Shown in pieces: positions 9,731 through 19,165 of a stretch of 64,000 nt of DNA (positions within the stretch are counted from its first letter, which is position 1; every line of letters starts with the position of its first letter). Both the position numbers and the translations under genes were made by a program. The stretch lies in contig NZ_JPHU01000002.1 in assembly GCF_000733125.1 (NCBI RefSeq), forward strand, positions 1-64,000, given 5' to 3'. Below the pieces are notes generated by a model. It saw nothing but the letters and a program-made list of their open reading frames with translations, made no database searches and was not told the origin of the DNA. This DNA comes from Parvularcula oceani (lineage in GTDB: Bacteria; Pseudomonadota; Alphaproteobacteria; Caulobacterales; Parvularculaceae).

Positions 9731-11323
9731 TCACGTGGCGAGGAAGCGCTCGATCGTCTCGATCATCACGCGCGAGGCCGGCTCCCGCGACAGCGGCAGG
9801 TGGCTGTCCGTATCGAGCCCGACGAAACGCGCGCCGGGAATGCCGGCGGCCAGCGCCCGCCCCGCCGCGAATGCGACCCGCCTGTCGCGCCGGGCGTGCA
9901 TGACGAGCGTCGGCGCGCGGACCTCGGACAGCCTGTGCCGCACGTCGATCTCGGAGAAGGCCTGCAGGAAGCGGACGGCGTTTTCCGGCGAGGTCGTGCG
10001 GCGCTGGAAATCGTCGAACCACTGGAGCTCCTCCTGCGTCGCCGAGGGCATGAAGGCCTGGGAGAAGATGTGCCTGTAGGCGGGATTGTTCCGTCCCCAG
10101 CCGGTCTCTGTGAGGACCATGATGGCCTCGGCCTCCCGCGCCGCCTCGGGCGTGGCCGTGAAGCGCCAGCCCGCCGCATAGCCCCCGATCAGGATGAGGT
10201 GGGAGACCCGCTCTGGGTGCCGCACGGCGTATTCCACCGAGACGGCGGCGCCCTGGCTGATCCCGAGAAGGGCGAAGCGCTCGGCGCCCGCCGCCTCGAC
10301 CACGGCTTCGAGATCGGCGACGAAGGTGTCGAAGGTCAGCTCGGGCACATCCCAGTCCGACAGGCCGCAGCCGCGCTCGTCATAGCGCAGGAGGCAGTGG
10401 GCCTGCGTCAGCGCGTCGAAGATGCCCGACCAGACCGGCGCGTCCCAGTCGAGCTCCAGATGGGTGAGCCAGTTCGCGGCCTTGACGATGCGCGGGGCCT
10501 TCGCCTCCCCCATCTCGGCCCAGGCGAGGGTGACGCCGCCGGGCGCGGTGCAGAAATGGGTCCGCTGCCGCTCGAGAAGGCGGCGCGACAGGGTGCGCGG
10601 GTCGGGCGCGGGCGGAGGGCCGGCCGGCGGCGTCGCGGCCTCATCGAGCCGCAGCCCTGCCGTGCGGAAGCGCGTATCGAGCATCCCGGCCAGCGCATCG
10701 GCGTCTTCTCGCCGCCCGAGGCGGCGCCGCGCCTCGAGCGCGGTCCTCGCGGCCTCGTCGCTGTAGGGCGCGGCCCAGAGCCAGGCATCGGCCCAGCACA
10801 GGCGCTCGTCCGGCGGCATCAGGGGATGCCGGGCCAGAGCGGCCGCAAGATCCCCCCTCAGCCGGTCGAGCGCCGCCCTCTCGGCCGTCAGCCAGGCATG
10901 GAAGCTCTGCGCATCGGGAAGATCGCAGCCTGCCAGGAGAGGCTGGCTCGCGCTTTCGAAGGCCGTGCGCAGATCCTCGATATCGGCGGCGCTGTCCGCA
11001 GCGACCTTGCGGATCGAGAAGAGATCCACCTCGTCCCGGGGCGCAAGGCACAGGACGACCCGCTCGCGATCCGCGCGGAGGCGCTGCCGGCCGGCCCCGT
11101 CGACCACCCCGCGCAGCTTGCTGAGCGACCAGCGCAGCGCACCGCGCGGATCGTCCGGCAACTCCCAGAAGAGCTCGCAGAGCCGGTCCCGCCGCTGCGG
11201 ACGGCCGGTGAGAAGAAGATAGGCGAGGAGCGCGCGCGTCTTGCGCGATGGCGGCAGGCCGAGAGGCGCGCCTCCCGCACTCACCGCGAGCTCGCCCAAT
11301 ACCGTGAAGGTCCGTTCTTCCAT
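9731..11323 (-). CDS. SARP/BTAD-type regulator fused to an alpha/beta hydrolase
   Basis: A 530-residue protein from ATG 11323 (GGAGAGG upstream). Residues 1-105 resemble the winged-helix N-terminus of SARP activators (FTVLGELAVSAGG, then KTRALLAYLLL, then GALRWSLSKLRGVV). Residues of about 110-235 look like the helical BTAD domain. Residues of about 255-530 are an alpha/beta hydrolase: the nucleophile elbow GISQGA places Ser356, with a late aspartate in HARRDRRV and a histidine in DSHLPLS. The hydrolase part probably acts as enzyme or ligand sensor linked to DNA binding, but this is inference. No obvious target operon is marked. Confidence 0.8.
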   Translation of the reverse strand: MEERTFTVLGELAVSAGGAPLGLPPSRKTRALLAYLLLTGRPQRRDRLCELFWELPDDPRGALRWSLSKLRGVVDGAGRQRLRADRERVVLCLAPRDEVDLFSIRKVAADSAADIEDLRTAFESASQPLLAGCDLPDAQSFHAWLTAERAALDRLRGDLAAALARHPLMPPDERLCWADAWLWAAPYSDEAARTALEARRRLGRREDADALAGMLDTRFRTAGLRLDEAATPPAGPPPAPDPRTLSRRLLERQRTHFCTAPGGVTLAWAEMGEAKAPRIVKAANWLTHLELDWDAPVWSGIFDALTQAHCLLRYDERGCGLSDWDVPELTFDTFVADLEAVVEAAGAERFALLGISQGAAVSVEYAVRHPERVSHLILIGGYAAGWRFTATPEAAREAEAIMVLTETGWGRNNPAYRHIFSQAFMPSATQEELQWFDDFQRRTTSPENAVRFLQAFSEIDVRHRLSEVRAPTLVMHARRDRRVAFAAGRALAAGIPGARFVGLDTDSHLPLSREPASRVMIETIERFLAT

Positions 11324-11563
11324 GGCGCCTCTCCGCGCGCCCCGGCACACGATCATCGCGGCTCGAAGGCCGTCTGGCCAGTGAATTCCGCTGCGGAACG
11401 GAAGCGCAGTCGCCTCCTGTACTTAGCTTGGCAGGAGGGGCTCAGGACCTGCGGAGGCTGCGCTCATCGCTGGAAGGCGCACGCTTTCGCGAGTACTGTC
11501 CTCCGACTGCCGTCCGGGGGGCTGGAGGAGAGGCGAGGCAGGCCGCGGGTGAGTTCTTTGCAG

Positions 11564-12922
11564 ATGTCCTTCAAGAACGCTCGGCGGGCGCTGAGCGTGA
11601 TCGGCCAGGAGCAGGCGCTGCGGACCCGGCTGTTCGCCGTCTCGCATCTCCTCGCGGGGAATTTCGGCGCGGCGGGCCTGAGCCTCCTGACCACCGCCTT
11701 CGCCGCGCGCACGCTGGGCCCGGCCGCCTATGGGACCCTCGCCCTCGTCACGGTCTACGTCCAGACGATCGAACGCCTGTTGAGCTTCCAGACGTGGCAG
11801 CCGCTGATCCGCTATGGCGCAGAGGCCGAGCGCGCCCAGGACTCGGCCGATTTCAGGACCATCGTCAAATTCGCCTTCCTGCTGGACCTGTCCACGGCGG
11901 TGGGCGGCTTCGCCCTGGCGGTGACGCTCGCATTGATGGGGCAGAGCCTGTTCGGCTGGAGCGAGGAGATCTCCCGCTATGCCGTGGTCTATGCGGCGAC
12001 GCTCCTGATCGCGATCAACGGCACCCCCGTCGGCGTCCTGCGGCTGGCGGGCCGCTTCCGGGCGGTCGCCTATGTGCAGGTCGTCACCATGAGCCTGCGG
12101 GTCGTCCTGTCGGCGCTTGGATATCTTCTCGGCTGGCCGCTCATGGCCTTCGTGCTGATCTGGGCGTCCACGCAGGCGCTCGGCGCGGTCCTCCTCCTGG
12201 CCGCGGCGGGGCGGGAGCTCGCCGCGCGGCAGTGCCTCGGCTTTCTGCGCGAGCCCATGGTCGGGCTGAGGCAGCGCTTTCCCGGCATCTGGCGCTTTTC
12301 CCTGGTGGCCAATTTCGGCCTGACCCTGCGGGCGAGTTCCCAGCAGGTCGACGTGCTGCTGGTCGGCGCGATCATCGGCCCGGCGGCGGCCGGCTTCTAC
12401 CACATCGCCAAACGGGTCGCGAAATTCGCCGAGCAGGCGGGCGGGCAGCTGCAGGTCGTGGTCTTTCCGGAGCTCGCGCGCCTCTGGGCGGCCGGCGAGC
12501 GGGCCGCGTTCCGCCGCGCGGTGGTCCAGTCCGAAATCCTCATCGCGGCGGCCTGCGTTCTCGGCGTCGGCTTCGTCCTGGTCGTCGCCGAACCCGCCAT
12601 CGTCCTGTTCGCCGGGAACAGCTTCGCGCCCGCAGGAAGCCTTCTCAAGGTCCAGATCGTCGCCATCGCGCTGTTCCTGTGCGGCACGATCGCCCGGTCG
12701 GGCCTCCTGGCGCTGGGGCGGGAGACGGAGATCTTCTGGATCTCCCTCGCCGGAGCCGGCGTCTTCTTCGCCGCGGCGCCCCTCCTCCTGCCGCGGATGG
12801 GCGCGATGGGCGCCAATGTCGCGCATGTGCTTCAGGGCCTCGTCTGGCTGATCAGCCTTTCGGCCGCCTTCCTCCTCGCCCTGCGGAGGACGGAGCGCGC
12901 CGCCGGTCCGGGGCCCGGCTGA
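11564..12922 (+). CDS. Polysaccharide flippase, Wzx/MATE-like (oligosaccharide flippase family)
   Basis: About 452 residues with 12 or so hydrophobic segments spread evenly through the protein, the pattern of lipid-linked oligosaccharide flippases. The early part GNFGAAGLSLLTTAFAARTL followed by GPAAYGTLAL is characteristic of the family. It would move undecaprenyl-linked repeat units across the inner membrane in Wzx/Wzy export. ATG 11564 was chosen from the family N-terminus; GTG 11549 is an alternative nearer the purine-rich GGAGGAGAGG. It is the first gene of the polysaccharide locus on the plus strand and ends 8 bases from the convergent gene. Confidence 0.85.
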   Translation: MSFKNARRALSVIGQEQALRTRLFAVSHLLAGNFGAAGLSLLTTAFAARTLGPAAYGTLALVTVYVQTIERLLSFQTWQPLIRYGAEAERAQDSADFRTIVKFAFLLDLSTAVGGFALAVTLALMGQSLFGWSEEISRYAVVYAATLLIAINGTPVGVLRLAGRFRAVAYVQVVTMSLRVVLSALGYLLGWPLMAFVLIWASTQALGAVLLLAAAGRELAARQCLGFLREPMVGLRQRFPGIWRFSLVANFGLTLRASSQQVDVLLVGAIIGPAAAGFYHIAKRVAKFAEQAGGQLQVVVFPELARLWAAGERAAFRRAVVQSEILIAAACVLGVGFVLVVAEPAIVLFAGNSFAPAGSLLKVQIVAIALFLCGTIARSGLLALGRETEIFWISLAGAGVFFAAAPLLLPRMGAMGANVAHVLQGLVWLISLSAAFLLALRRTERAAGPGPG

Positions 12923-12929
12923 ACGCGCG

Positions 12930-14573
12930 TCAGCGGTCCTTGCGGACCCAGAGCTCTCCGGATCCGTAGCGGTCGGTGACGGAGAAATCCGGCACCTGAC
13001 GATAGCCGTTCTCGCGCGCGAAGCGGCGCATCGGCGCCTCGATCTCGGGCACGAAGCCCAAAAGCAGGGCGGCGGGCGGGTCGGCGGCGAGGAAGGCTTC
13101 GACGTCGGAGGGCGCGGTGGTCACATAGCGCGCCCGAAGCTCGGGCCTCAGAAGATCGCCCGTGCGGTAGGCGAACTGGCCCGTGGCGAATTCGGGATAG
13201 ACCGGCAGGCCCGCTTCGAGCGGATAGACCGGCAGGAGAGTGGCGACGGGCCCTGCCTGCCCCTCCGCTTCGATGGCGCGGCGCAGGGCCACGCCTTCCG
13301 CGTGGATGCGGTTCACCGTCCAGCCCGAAGGATCGGCGAGCGCCGGCGCGGCCAGAAGAAGGCGCGGCAGCCCGAGCGCGAGGCCGAGGAGGAGAACGCC
13401 GGTCATGACCTGCGCGGGCACGGCCTTTCCGGCAAGGCCCAGGCTGCGCCAGAGGATCGCGGCGAGAAGGGGCAGAACGACGAGCGGCGGCGCGAAATAT
13501 TGCGGGAAGGACGGCGTGGGCAGGAACGCCATTCCGAGCGGGATCAGGAGGGCGATCAGCAAGAACAGGACGCAGCGCTCTTCCTGCCCGAAGCGGAAAC
13601 GCCCCCTCTGCGCGGCGAAGAGGACGAGCCCGATCACGCAGAGCGCGAAGAGGAGGAGGTTGGCGCCCGATCCGTAGACGTCATAAGCCAGGAAGACCTT
13701 TCCGGACAGCGACAGGGCGAGGCCGGGTTCGGTTTCCGCCGCCCCGGCCCACCAGTCCCTGTGCGGACCGGTGTGATAGGCCACGACATTGGCCCAGAAG
13801 GTCGCCGGGCCGCGCAGGACGAGCGGCAGGAGCGGCAGCGCCCCGGCCAGCCCGCCCAGCGCCAATGGCAGGGTCACCCTGCGCAGGCGGTCCGCCGCGC
13901 CCAGTCCTGCGGGCAGGAAGAGGCTGCCGAGCGCGGCCGCGAAGGCGAAGGCGACCGCATTGACCTTGAACAGGATCGCCGCCGACAGAAGGATGCCGGC
14001 CACGAAGACGAGGCCGGACCGGGGCATTGAAGGGGCGCCCCCCGCCGCAGCCCCCTGCGGGCCGCCCGCCCCCAGCACGAAGAGCGACAGGCCCGCAAAG
14101 GCGATCGGCAGCGGCAGGATGTTGTTCGTCGCGGTGACGCCGGAAACGCCCATGAGATAGTCGTTCGTCAGTATCAGGATCACGAGCGCGGCGCCGAGCA
14201 GCGCGCTGCCGCCGAAGCGCCGTCCGGCCCAGAAGACGAGCCCTGCGAACACGATCCAGGCACAGAAGACGGCGAGGCGGGCGGGCAGCAGGACGCGCTC
14301 GCCGCCAAAGGGCAGCGCCGCGGCGCGGAACAGCCAGGCCGAGGCGGGCGTGTGATTGTAGAAGACGTCCTCGTAGAGGCGCATCTCGTCCAGCAGCACG
14401 GCCGGCGGCGCATAGAGATGCTCGTCATTGCGCATCTCGAAGGTCATGATCCGCAAGAAGACGCCGAGAAGAACGAGCGCGGCGGCGGCGGCGAGCAGCA
14501 CGGCGCCGATCCGCCCGCCTGCGCGGATGGATGACGGGCGCAAAGGCGCAGCCTGCGCGGCGGCGATGGTCAC
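12930..14573 (-). CDS. ArnT/PMT-like membrane glycosyltransferase (GT39/GT83-type)
   Basis: A 547-residue multi-pass membrane protein. The first periplasmic loop after TM1 holds the acidic motif RNDEHLY (D50, E51), the expected catalytic position of GT-C fold transferases that use polyprenyl-phosphate sugars. About ten further membrane segments follow, then a soluble C-terminal domain of about 120 residues. It probably transfers a sugar from a lipid carrier on the periplasmic side, perhaps the one loaded by the GtrB-like enzyme at 20116. Start GTG 14573 follows GGGGAGAG. It is divergent from the CDP-sugar operon. Confidence 0.8.
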   Translation of the reverse strand: MTIAAAQAAPLRPSSIRAGGRIGAVLLAAAAALVLLGVFLRIMTFEMRNDEHLYAPPAVLLDEMRLYEDVFYNHTPASAWLFRAAALPFGGERVLLPARLAVFCAWIVFAGLVFWAGRRFGGSALLGAALVILILTNDYLMGVSGVTATNNILPLPIAFAGLSLFVLGAGGPQGAAAGGAPSMPRSGLVFVAGILLSAAILFKVNAVAFAFAAALGSLFLPAGLGAADRLRRVTLPLALGGLAGALPLLPLVLRGPATFWANVVAYHTGPHRDWWAGAAETEPGLALSLSGKVFLAYDVYGSGANLLLFALCVIGLVLFAAQRGRFRFGQEERCVLFLLIALLIPLGMAFLPTPSFPQYFAPPLVVLPLLAAILWRSLGLAGKAVPAQVMTGVLLLGLALGLPRLLLAAPALADPSGWTVNRIHAEGVALRRAIEAEGQAGPVATLLPVYPLEAGLPVYPEFATGQFAYRTGDLLRPELRARYVTTAPSDVEAFLAADPPAALLLGFVPEIEAPMRRFARENGYRQVPDFSVTDRYGSGELWVRKDR

Positions 14574-14761
14574 CTCTCCCCTTCCCCCTTCGCATGCCGG
14601 CCGCGCCGGGAGGCCGGCCGGGTGCGCCCCGACCCTAGGGAAGGAATTTACAGCCCGGCAAGCGGGACGGGCAGTCCGCTCTCTTGCCTAAAGCCGCCGA
14701 AGAGGGGACACTCTGCCCGGGGGCCGGTTCGGGGACCGGCTGAAGAGAGAGGGGGATGGTC

Positions 14762-15535
14762 ATGCAAACCGTCCTGCTGGCAGGGGGCCTGGGCTCCCGC
14801 CTGGCCGAAGAGACCGTTCGCATTCCAAAGCCGATGGTGGAGGTCGGCGGCCGGCCGATCATGCTGCACGTGATGGACACCTATTCGCATTGGGGGTTCC
14901 GCGACTTCATCATCGCCTGCGGCTACAAGTCGATCCTCATCAAGCGGTTCTTCCGGGACCTGCACCTGATGAACAACGATTTCACGGTGGCGCTGGGCGA
15001 CGGCCGCATGAAGCTGCAGCCCTGCGGCGACATGGACTGGAACGTGTCCGTCGTGGACACGGGCGAGCTGACCATGACCGGCGGACGGCTTCTGCGCCTT
15101 CGCGACTGGCTGAAGGGCGAGCCCTTCATGGTGACCTATTCGGACGGTGTCGGGAATATCGACATTCCGGCGCTGATCGAGACCCACAAGAAGCACGGCA
15201 AGCTCGCCACGGTGACGGCCGTGCAGCCGGCCGCCCGCTTCGGCAGCCTCGAGATCGACGATGGCGAGGTCACCGAATTCTCCGAGAAGGTCCAGCACAA
15301 GGAAGCGTGGATCAATGGCGGCTTCTTCGTCTTCGAACCGGGCGTCCTGGACTATATCGAGGGCGACGAGCAGCCGCTGGAGCGCGGGCCCCTGGCGGCC
15401 ATCGCGCGCGACGGGCAGCTCGCCGCCTACAAGCATCCCGGATTCTGGCACCCGATGGACACGGTGCGGGACCGCGATCACCTCAACGGCCTGTGCGAGG
15501 ACGGCGCCCCGCCCTGGAGGCAGTACGGCGATTGA
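14762..15535 (+). CDS. rfbF: Glucose-1-phosphate cytidylyltransferase
   Basis: A 257-residue nucleotidyltransferase that makes CDP-glucose from CTP and glucose 1-phosphate. The N-terminus LLAGGLGSRLAEET followed by IPKPMVEVGGRP is the RfbF version of the nucleotidyltransferase signature, and GYKSILIKRFF and VTYSDGVGNID are also family-typical. Length is normal. ATG 14762 has GAGAGGGGG at good spacing; ATG 14756 is also possible. It is the first gene of a tight plus-strand operon that runs to 21177. Confidence 0.95.
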   Translation: MQTVLLAGGLGSRLAEETVRIPKPMVEVGGRPIMLHVMDTYSHWGFRDFIIACGYKSILIKRFFRDLHLMNNDFTVALGDGRMKLQPCGDMDWNVSVVDTGELTMTGGRLLRLRDWLKGEPFMVTYSDGVGNIDIPALIETHKKHGKLATVTAVQPAARFGSLEIDDGEVTEFSEKVQHKEAWINGGFFVFEPGVLDYIEGDEQPLERGPLAAIARDGQLAAYKHPGFWHPMDTVRDRDHLNGLCEDGAPPWRQYGD

Positions 15536-15562
15536 GCCGTGCTGGGGGATGGCGAGGGAGCG

Positions 15563-16705
15563 ATGAGCCCGATGGACGATCCGAACGCTTCCCCGCTTTC
15601 CCGCGTGCGCCGCGCGCTTGCGGGAAAGCGGGTCCTCCTGACCGGCCATACGGGGTTCAAGGGCGCCTGGCTGAGCCTGTGGCTGTCCCGCCTCGGCGCG
15701 GAGGTGACCGGAATCGCCCTGCCCCCGCGCGACGAGCGGGACCTGTTCGTCACTGCCCGCATCGGGGACCTCGTCGAAACCCGCGTTGGCGACATCCGGC
15801 ACGAGGAAGACTTCGCACGCGCCGCAGAAGGGGTGGACGCGGATCTCGTCATCCACATGGCCGCCCAGGCGCTCGTGCGTCCAAGCTATGAACGGCCGGT
15901 CGAGACCATCGCGACCAACGTCACCGGCACGGCCGTCGTTCTTGAAGCGGCGCGGCGCATGCCCTCCCTGTCCGGCGTGATCGTGGTGACGAGCGACAAG
16001 TGCTACGAGAACAGGGAATGGGTCTGGGGCTATCGCGAGAGCGACCCGATGGGCGGCGCCGATCCCTACAGCGCGTCCAAGGGCTGCACCGAGCTGATCG
16101 CGAGCGCCTATCGCCGTTCCTTCTTCTCGCAAGGCCAGGCCCTCCTTGCGAGCGTGCGGGCCGGGAACGTATTCGGCGGCGGCGACTGGTCGCAGGACCG
16201 GCTCGGCCCCGACCTCGCCAAGGCGGCGATCGCGGGCGAGACGGTGACGATCCGCAACCCCGCGAGCGTCCGCCCCTGGCAATTCGTGCTGGAGCCGCTC
16301 TGGGGCTATCTCCTGGTCGCCGAGCGCCTGCTCTCGGGCGACGCTTCGGCGGCAGAGGGCTGGAATTTCGGCCCCGACCCGGCAGCCGTCGCGCCGGTCG
16401 GACGCTTTGCGCGCGCCTTCCGCGACGGCTGGGGCGGGCGGCCCGAGCTGTCGCTCGGCACCGCGCCCGGCGGCCCCCACGAAGCGAAAATCCTCCGCCT
16501 CGACAGCACCAAGGCGCAGGTTCAGCTGGGCTGGTCGCCCGCCCTCTCCTTCGAGGCGGCGATCGGACGGACCGTGTCCTGGTACAGAGGGTTCGCCGAG
16601 GGCGCTGACATGCGCGCCCTCAGCCTTGAACAGATCGAGACCTATGAAGACCTGGCCTGTGCGTCCGCACCGGCCGCCGCACCGGGCGAAGGGGGACGAG
16701 GATGA
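15563..16705 (+). CDS. rfbG: CDP-glucose 4,6-dehydratase
   Basis: A 380-residue extended short-chain dehydrogenase that converts CDP-glucose to CDP-4-keto-6-deoxyglucose. The NAD-binding loop reads TGHTGFKGAWL (28-38), the family marker TSDKCYEN lies at 143-150, and the catalytic pair is Y169/K173 in YSASKG. The start at ATG 15563 follows GAGGGAG; GTG 15539 would add an unlikely leader. Its stop overlaps the next start (ATGA), so it is coupled to the RfbH-like gene. Confidence 0.95.
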   Translation: MSPMDDPNASPLSRVRRALAGKRVLLTGHTGFKGAWLSLWLSRLGAEVTGIALPPRDERDLFVTARIGDLVETRVGDIRHEEDFARAAEGVDADLVIHMAAQALVRPSYERPVETIATNVTGTAVVLEAARRMPSLSGVIVVTSDKCYENREWVWGYRESDPMGGADPYSASKGCTELIASAYRRSFFSQGQALLASVRAGNVFGGGDWSQDRLGPDLAKAAIAGETVTIRNPASVRPWQFVLEPLWGYLLVAERLLSGDASAAEGWNFGPDPAAVAPVGRFARAFRDGWGGRPELSLGTAPGGPHEAKILRLDSTKAQVQLGWSPALSFEAAIGRTVSWYRGFAEGADMRALSLEQIETYEDLACASAPAAAPGEGGRG

Positions 16706-17889
16706 GAGTGAATTACGGGCAGACCGTGCATGGCGACGAAGAGATCGACGCCGTCACGCATGTGCTGAAGACGTCGACGCAGATGGGCGAGCATGTGCGC
16801 AGGATGGAGGCGCGGGTTTCCGACCTCTTCGCCAAGCGCTTCGGCATCATGGTCAATTCGGGCTCTTCGGCGAACTATATCGCCATGGAGATCGCGGGGC
16901 TGGACAAGGGCGCCGAGGTCATCACGCCGGCCCTCACCTTCGCGACCACGGTGGCGCCGATCGTGCGGTGCGGCCTCGTCCCCGCCTTCGTCGACGTGGC
17001 GCCGGGCACCTATAATATCGATACGGACGCGATCGAGGAGATGGTCACCGAGCGGACCAAGGCGGTGATGATTCCCTCGCTGATCGGCAATCTGCCCGAC
17101 TGGGACGCGATCCGCGCGGTGGCGGACAGGCACGGCCTCCTCGTCATCGAGGACAGCGCGGACACGCTCGGCGCCACCTTGCGCGGAAAGAGCACGGGGA
17201 CGCGGTCGGACATCAGCACGACGAGCTTCTACGGCAGCCATGTCATCAATGCGGGCGGCAATGGGGGCATGCTCTGCGTCAATGACGAGGCGCTGGCGCG
17301 CGAGGCGCTGCTCCTGCGCAGCTGGGGCCGCTCCTCCTCCCTCTTCGTGGAGAGCGAGGCGGTCGAGAACCGCTTCGACGTCGAGGTCGGCGGCTTCAGC
17401 TATGACGCGAAATTCGTCTTCGAGCGCCTTGGCTACAATGTCGAGCCATCGGAGATGGGCGCGGCCTTCGGCCTCGTCCAGGTCGACAAGCTGGAGCGGA
17501 ACATCGCCGCGCGGGAGCGGAATTTCGCGCGGCAGCTCGACTTCTTCAAGGCCTATGAGGACTGGTTCGTCCTGCCCCGCCAGATGGAGGAGGCGCGCAC
17601 GGGCTGGCTCGCCTTCCCGCTCACCCTGCGCGAGGGCGCGCCCTTCTCGCGGCGCGACATGCAGATCTTCCTGGAGAAGCGCGACATCCAGACGCGGGTC
17701 GTCTTTACCGGGAACATCCTGCGCCAGCCCGCCATGAAGGGGGTCACGGCGAAGACGCGCGATGAGGGATATCCTGTCGCCGATGCCGTGATGCGCGGCG
17801 GCGTGCTGCTCGCCTGCCATCATGGCCTGACGGACGAGCAGATCGAGTACATGCATGAAAGCTTCGCGGCTTTCGCGGAGCAGTTCTGA
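16702..17889 (+). CDS. RfbH/ColD-like sugar 3-dehydratase lacking the iron-sulfur cysteines
   Basis: A 395-residue member of the DegT/DnrJ/EryC1 fold. In the PLP loop, SFYGSHVINAGGNGG, histidine 180 replaces the usual Schiff-base lysine, the mark of PMP-dependent 3-dehydratases (RfbH/E1, ColD) rather than aminotransferases. Classic RfbH binds a [2Fe-2S] cluster through four cysteines in a region where this protein reads LRSWGRSSSLFVESEAVENR with none. The only cysteines are near 90, 192 and the C-terminus. It is coupled to rfbG by ATGA. It may work without reductase, like ColD, or catalyse another PMP reaction on a CDP-4-keto sugar. Confidence 0.8.
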   Translation: MRVNYGQTVHGDEEIDAVTHVLKTSTQMGEHVRRMEARVSDLFAKRFGIMVNSGSSANYIAMEIAGLDKGAEVITPALTFATTVAPIVRCGLVPAFVDVAPGTYNIDTDAIEEMVTERTKAVMIPSLIGNLPDWDAIRAVADRHGLLVIEDSADTLGATLRGKSTGTRSDISTTSFYGSHVINAGGNGGMLCVNDEALAREALLLRSWGRSSSLFVESEAVENRFDVEVGGFSYDAKFVFERLGYNVEPSEMGAAFGLVQVDKLERNIAARERNFARQLDFFKAYEDWFVLPRQMEEARTGWLAFPLTLREGAPFSRRDMQIFLEKRDIQTRVVFTGNILRQPAMKGVTAKTRDEGYPVADAVMRGGVLLACHHGLTDEQIEYMHESFAAFAEQF

Positions 17890-17924
17890 CGCTGCCGCGT
17901 CGGACGCATGAAGGGGGAGAAGAG

Positions 17925-19163
17925 ATGGCCGAAACGTTGAGCGCATGCCGGGCCTGCAGGGCCCCGGACCCTTACCTGTTCCTTCCTCTGGGAGATCATC
18001 CGCCGGCGAACATGTTCGTCCGTCCCGAGGACGCGGACAAGCCGCAGCCCGCCTTTGCGCTGAACGCGCAGGCCTGCCTGAACTGCGGCCTGATCCAGGT
18101 CGCCGACCAGATCCCCGAGGATTTCTTTCGGCACTATCTCTACGTGCCCTCGGCCGCGACGACCATGCACGGGCATTTCGACGCCCTCGCCGAGCGGCTC
18201 GTCGCCGAGGCCGGTGGCGGGCTGATCGTCGATATCGGCTGCAATGACGGCCTTCTCCTGATGAAGTGCAACGACAAGGGCGCCAAGACGCTGGGCATCG
18301 ACCCGGCCGCCAACCTGGCCGAGACGGCGAACGAGCGGGGCGTCGAGGTCCATGTCGCCTATTTCGGCCCGCAGACGGCGCGGGACGTCCTCGACCGGAA
18401 CGGCCGGGCGAGCGTGATCGTCACCACCAACACCTTCAACCATATCGGCGACCTGCACGACTTCATGGCGGGGGTGGATATCCTTCTCGCGGAGGACGGG
18501 ACCTTCGTCATCGAGGTTCCGCGGGCCGACAAGCTGCTCGAATACAACGCCTTCGACACGATCTACCAGGAGCATGTCTCGGAGTTCAGCCTGCTGTCGA
18601 TCCAGAAGCTCGCCGAGTTCTTCGACATGACGGTGGGCGACGTGGTGAAGATGGACGTCCATGCGGGGTCCATGCGCGTCTTCGTCAAGCGCAACGGGGC
18701 GAAGAAGACCGAGGCCGTCACCACGCTTCTGGCCGAGGAGAAGGCGGCGGGTGTGCTCTCGGCCGAGGCCTATGACGCGCTGGCCGGGCGGGTGCAGGAC
18801 ATCCGCGCCGAGCTCCTCGAGATGCTGGAGGACGCGAAGGCCCAGGGCCTGAAGCTCGCGGGCTATGGCGCGCCGGCCAAGGGGAACACGCTTCTCAACT
18901 TCTTCGGGATCGGGCCTGACCTCCTGCCCTTCCTCGTCGACAGGAGCCCCCTCAAGCAGGGCCTCCTCTCGCCGGGCATGAAGATCCCGGTCCGCAGCGT
19001 CGAGGCGGTGGAGGAAGAGAGCGTGGACGTCCTTCTGGTGCTGGCCTGGAACTTCCTCGACGAGATCCGGGCGCAGCAGGAGGGCTTCCTGTCGAGGGGC
19101 GGCCGCCTTCTCGCGCCCCTGCCCACGCCGCGCTTCATCGGCTCCGCGCCAGCGGAGCGGTAG
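17925..19163 (+). CDS. NDP-hexose C-methyltransferase (zinc-binding, SAM-dependent)
   Basis: A 412-residue protein of the TylC3/TcaB9-like sugar C-methyltransferase family. The N-terminus has a putative zinc site C8-x2-C11 and C51-x2-C54. The SAM-binding motif I is IVDIGCNDGLL (101-111). The C-terminal third (GYGAPAKGNTLLNFFGI onward) is the family's extra nucleotide-sugar/substrate domain. Such enzymes add methyl next to a keto group, making branched sugars. AAGGGGGAGAAG precedes ATG 17925. Lying between the dehydratases and the reductase, it most likely acts on a CDP-linked keto-deoxy sugar; the exact carbon is not deducible. Confidence 0.88.
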   Translation: MAETLSACRACRAPDPYLFLPLGDHPPANMFVRPEDADKPQPAFALNAQACLNCGLIQVADQIPEDFFRHYLYVPSAATTMHGHFDALAERLVAEAGGGLIVDIGCNDGLLLMKCNDKGAKTLGIDPAANLAETANERGVEVHVAYFGPQTARDVLDRNGRASVIVTTNTFNHIGDLHDFMAGVDILLAEDGTFVIEVPRADKLLEYNAFDTIYQEHVSEFSLLSIQKLAEFFDMTVGDVVKMDVHAGSMRVFVKRNGAKKTEAVTTLLAEEKAAGVLSAEAYDALAGRVQDIRAELLEMLEDAKAQGLKLAGYGAPAKGNTLLNFFGIGPDLLPFLVDRSPLKQGLLSPGMKIPVRSVEAVEEESVDVLLVLAWNFLDEIRAQQEGFLSRGGRLLAPLPTPRFIGSAPAER

Positions 19164-19165
19164 CC

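Noticed and set aside
9593-11563. Plus-strand upstream extension of the flippase gene
   Set aside because: Antisense to the SARP-hydrolase gene; the flippase family N-terminus begins near 11564.
16702-17889. Calling the protein a PLP sugar aminotransferase
   Set aside because: The Schiff-base lysine position is histidine (SFYGSH), which excludes normal transamination and indicates a dehydratase-type enzyme.
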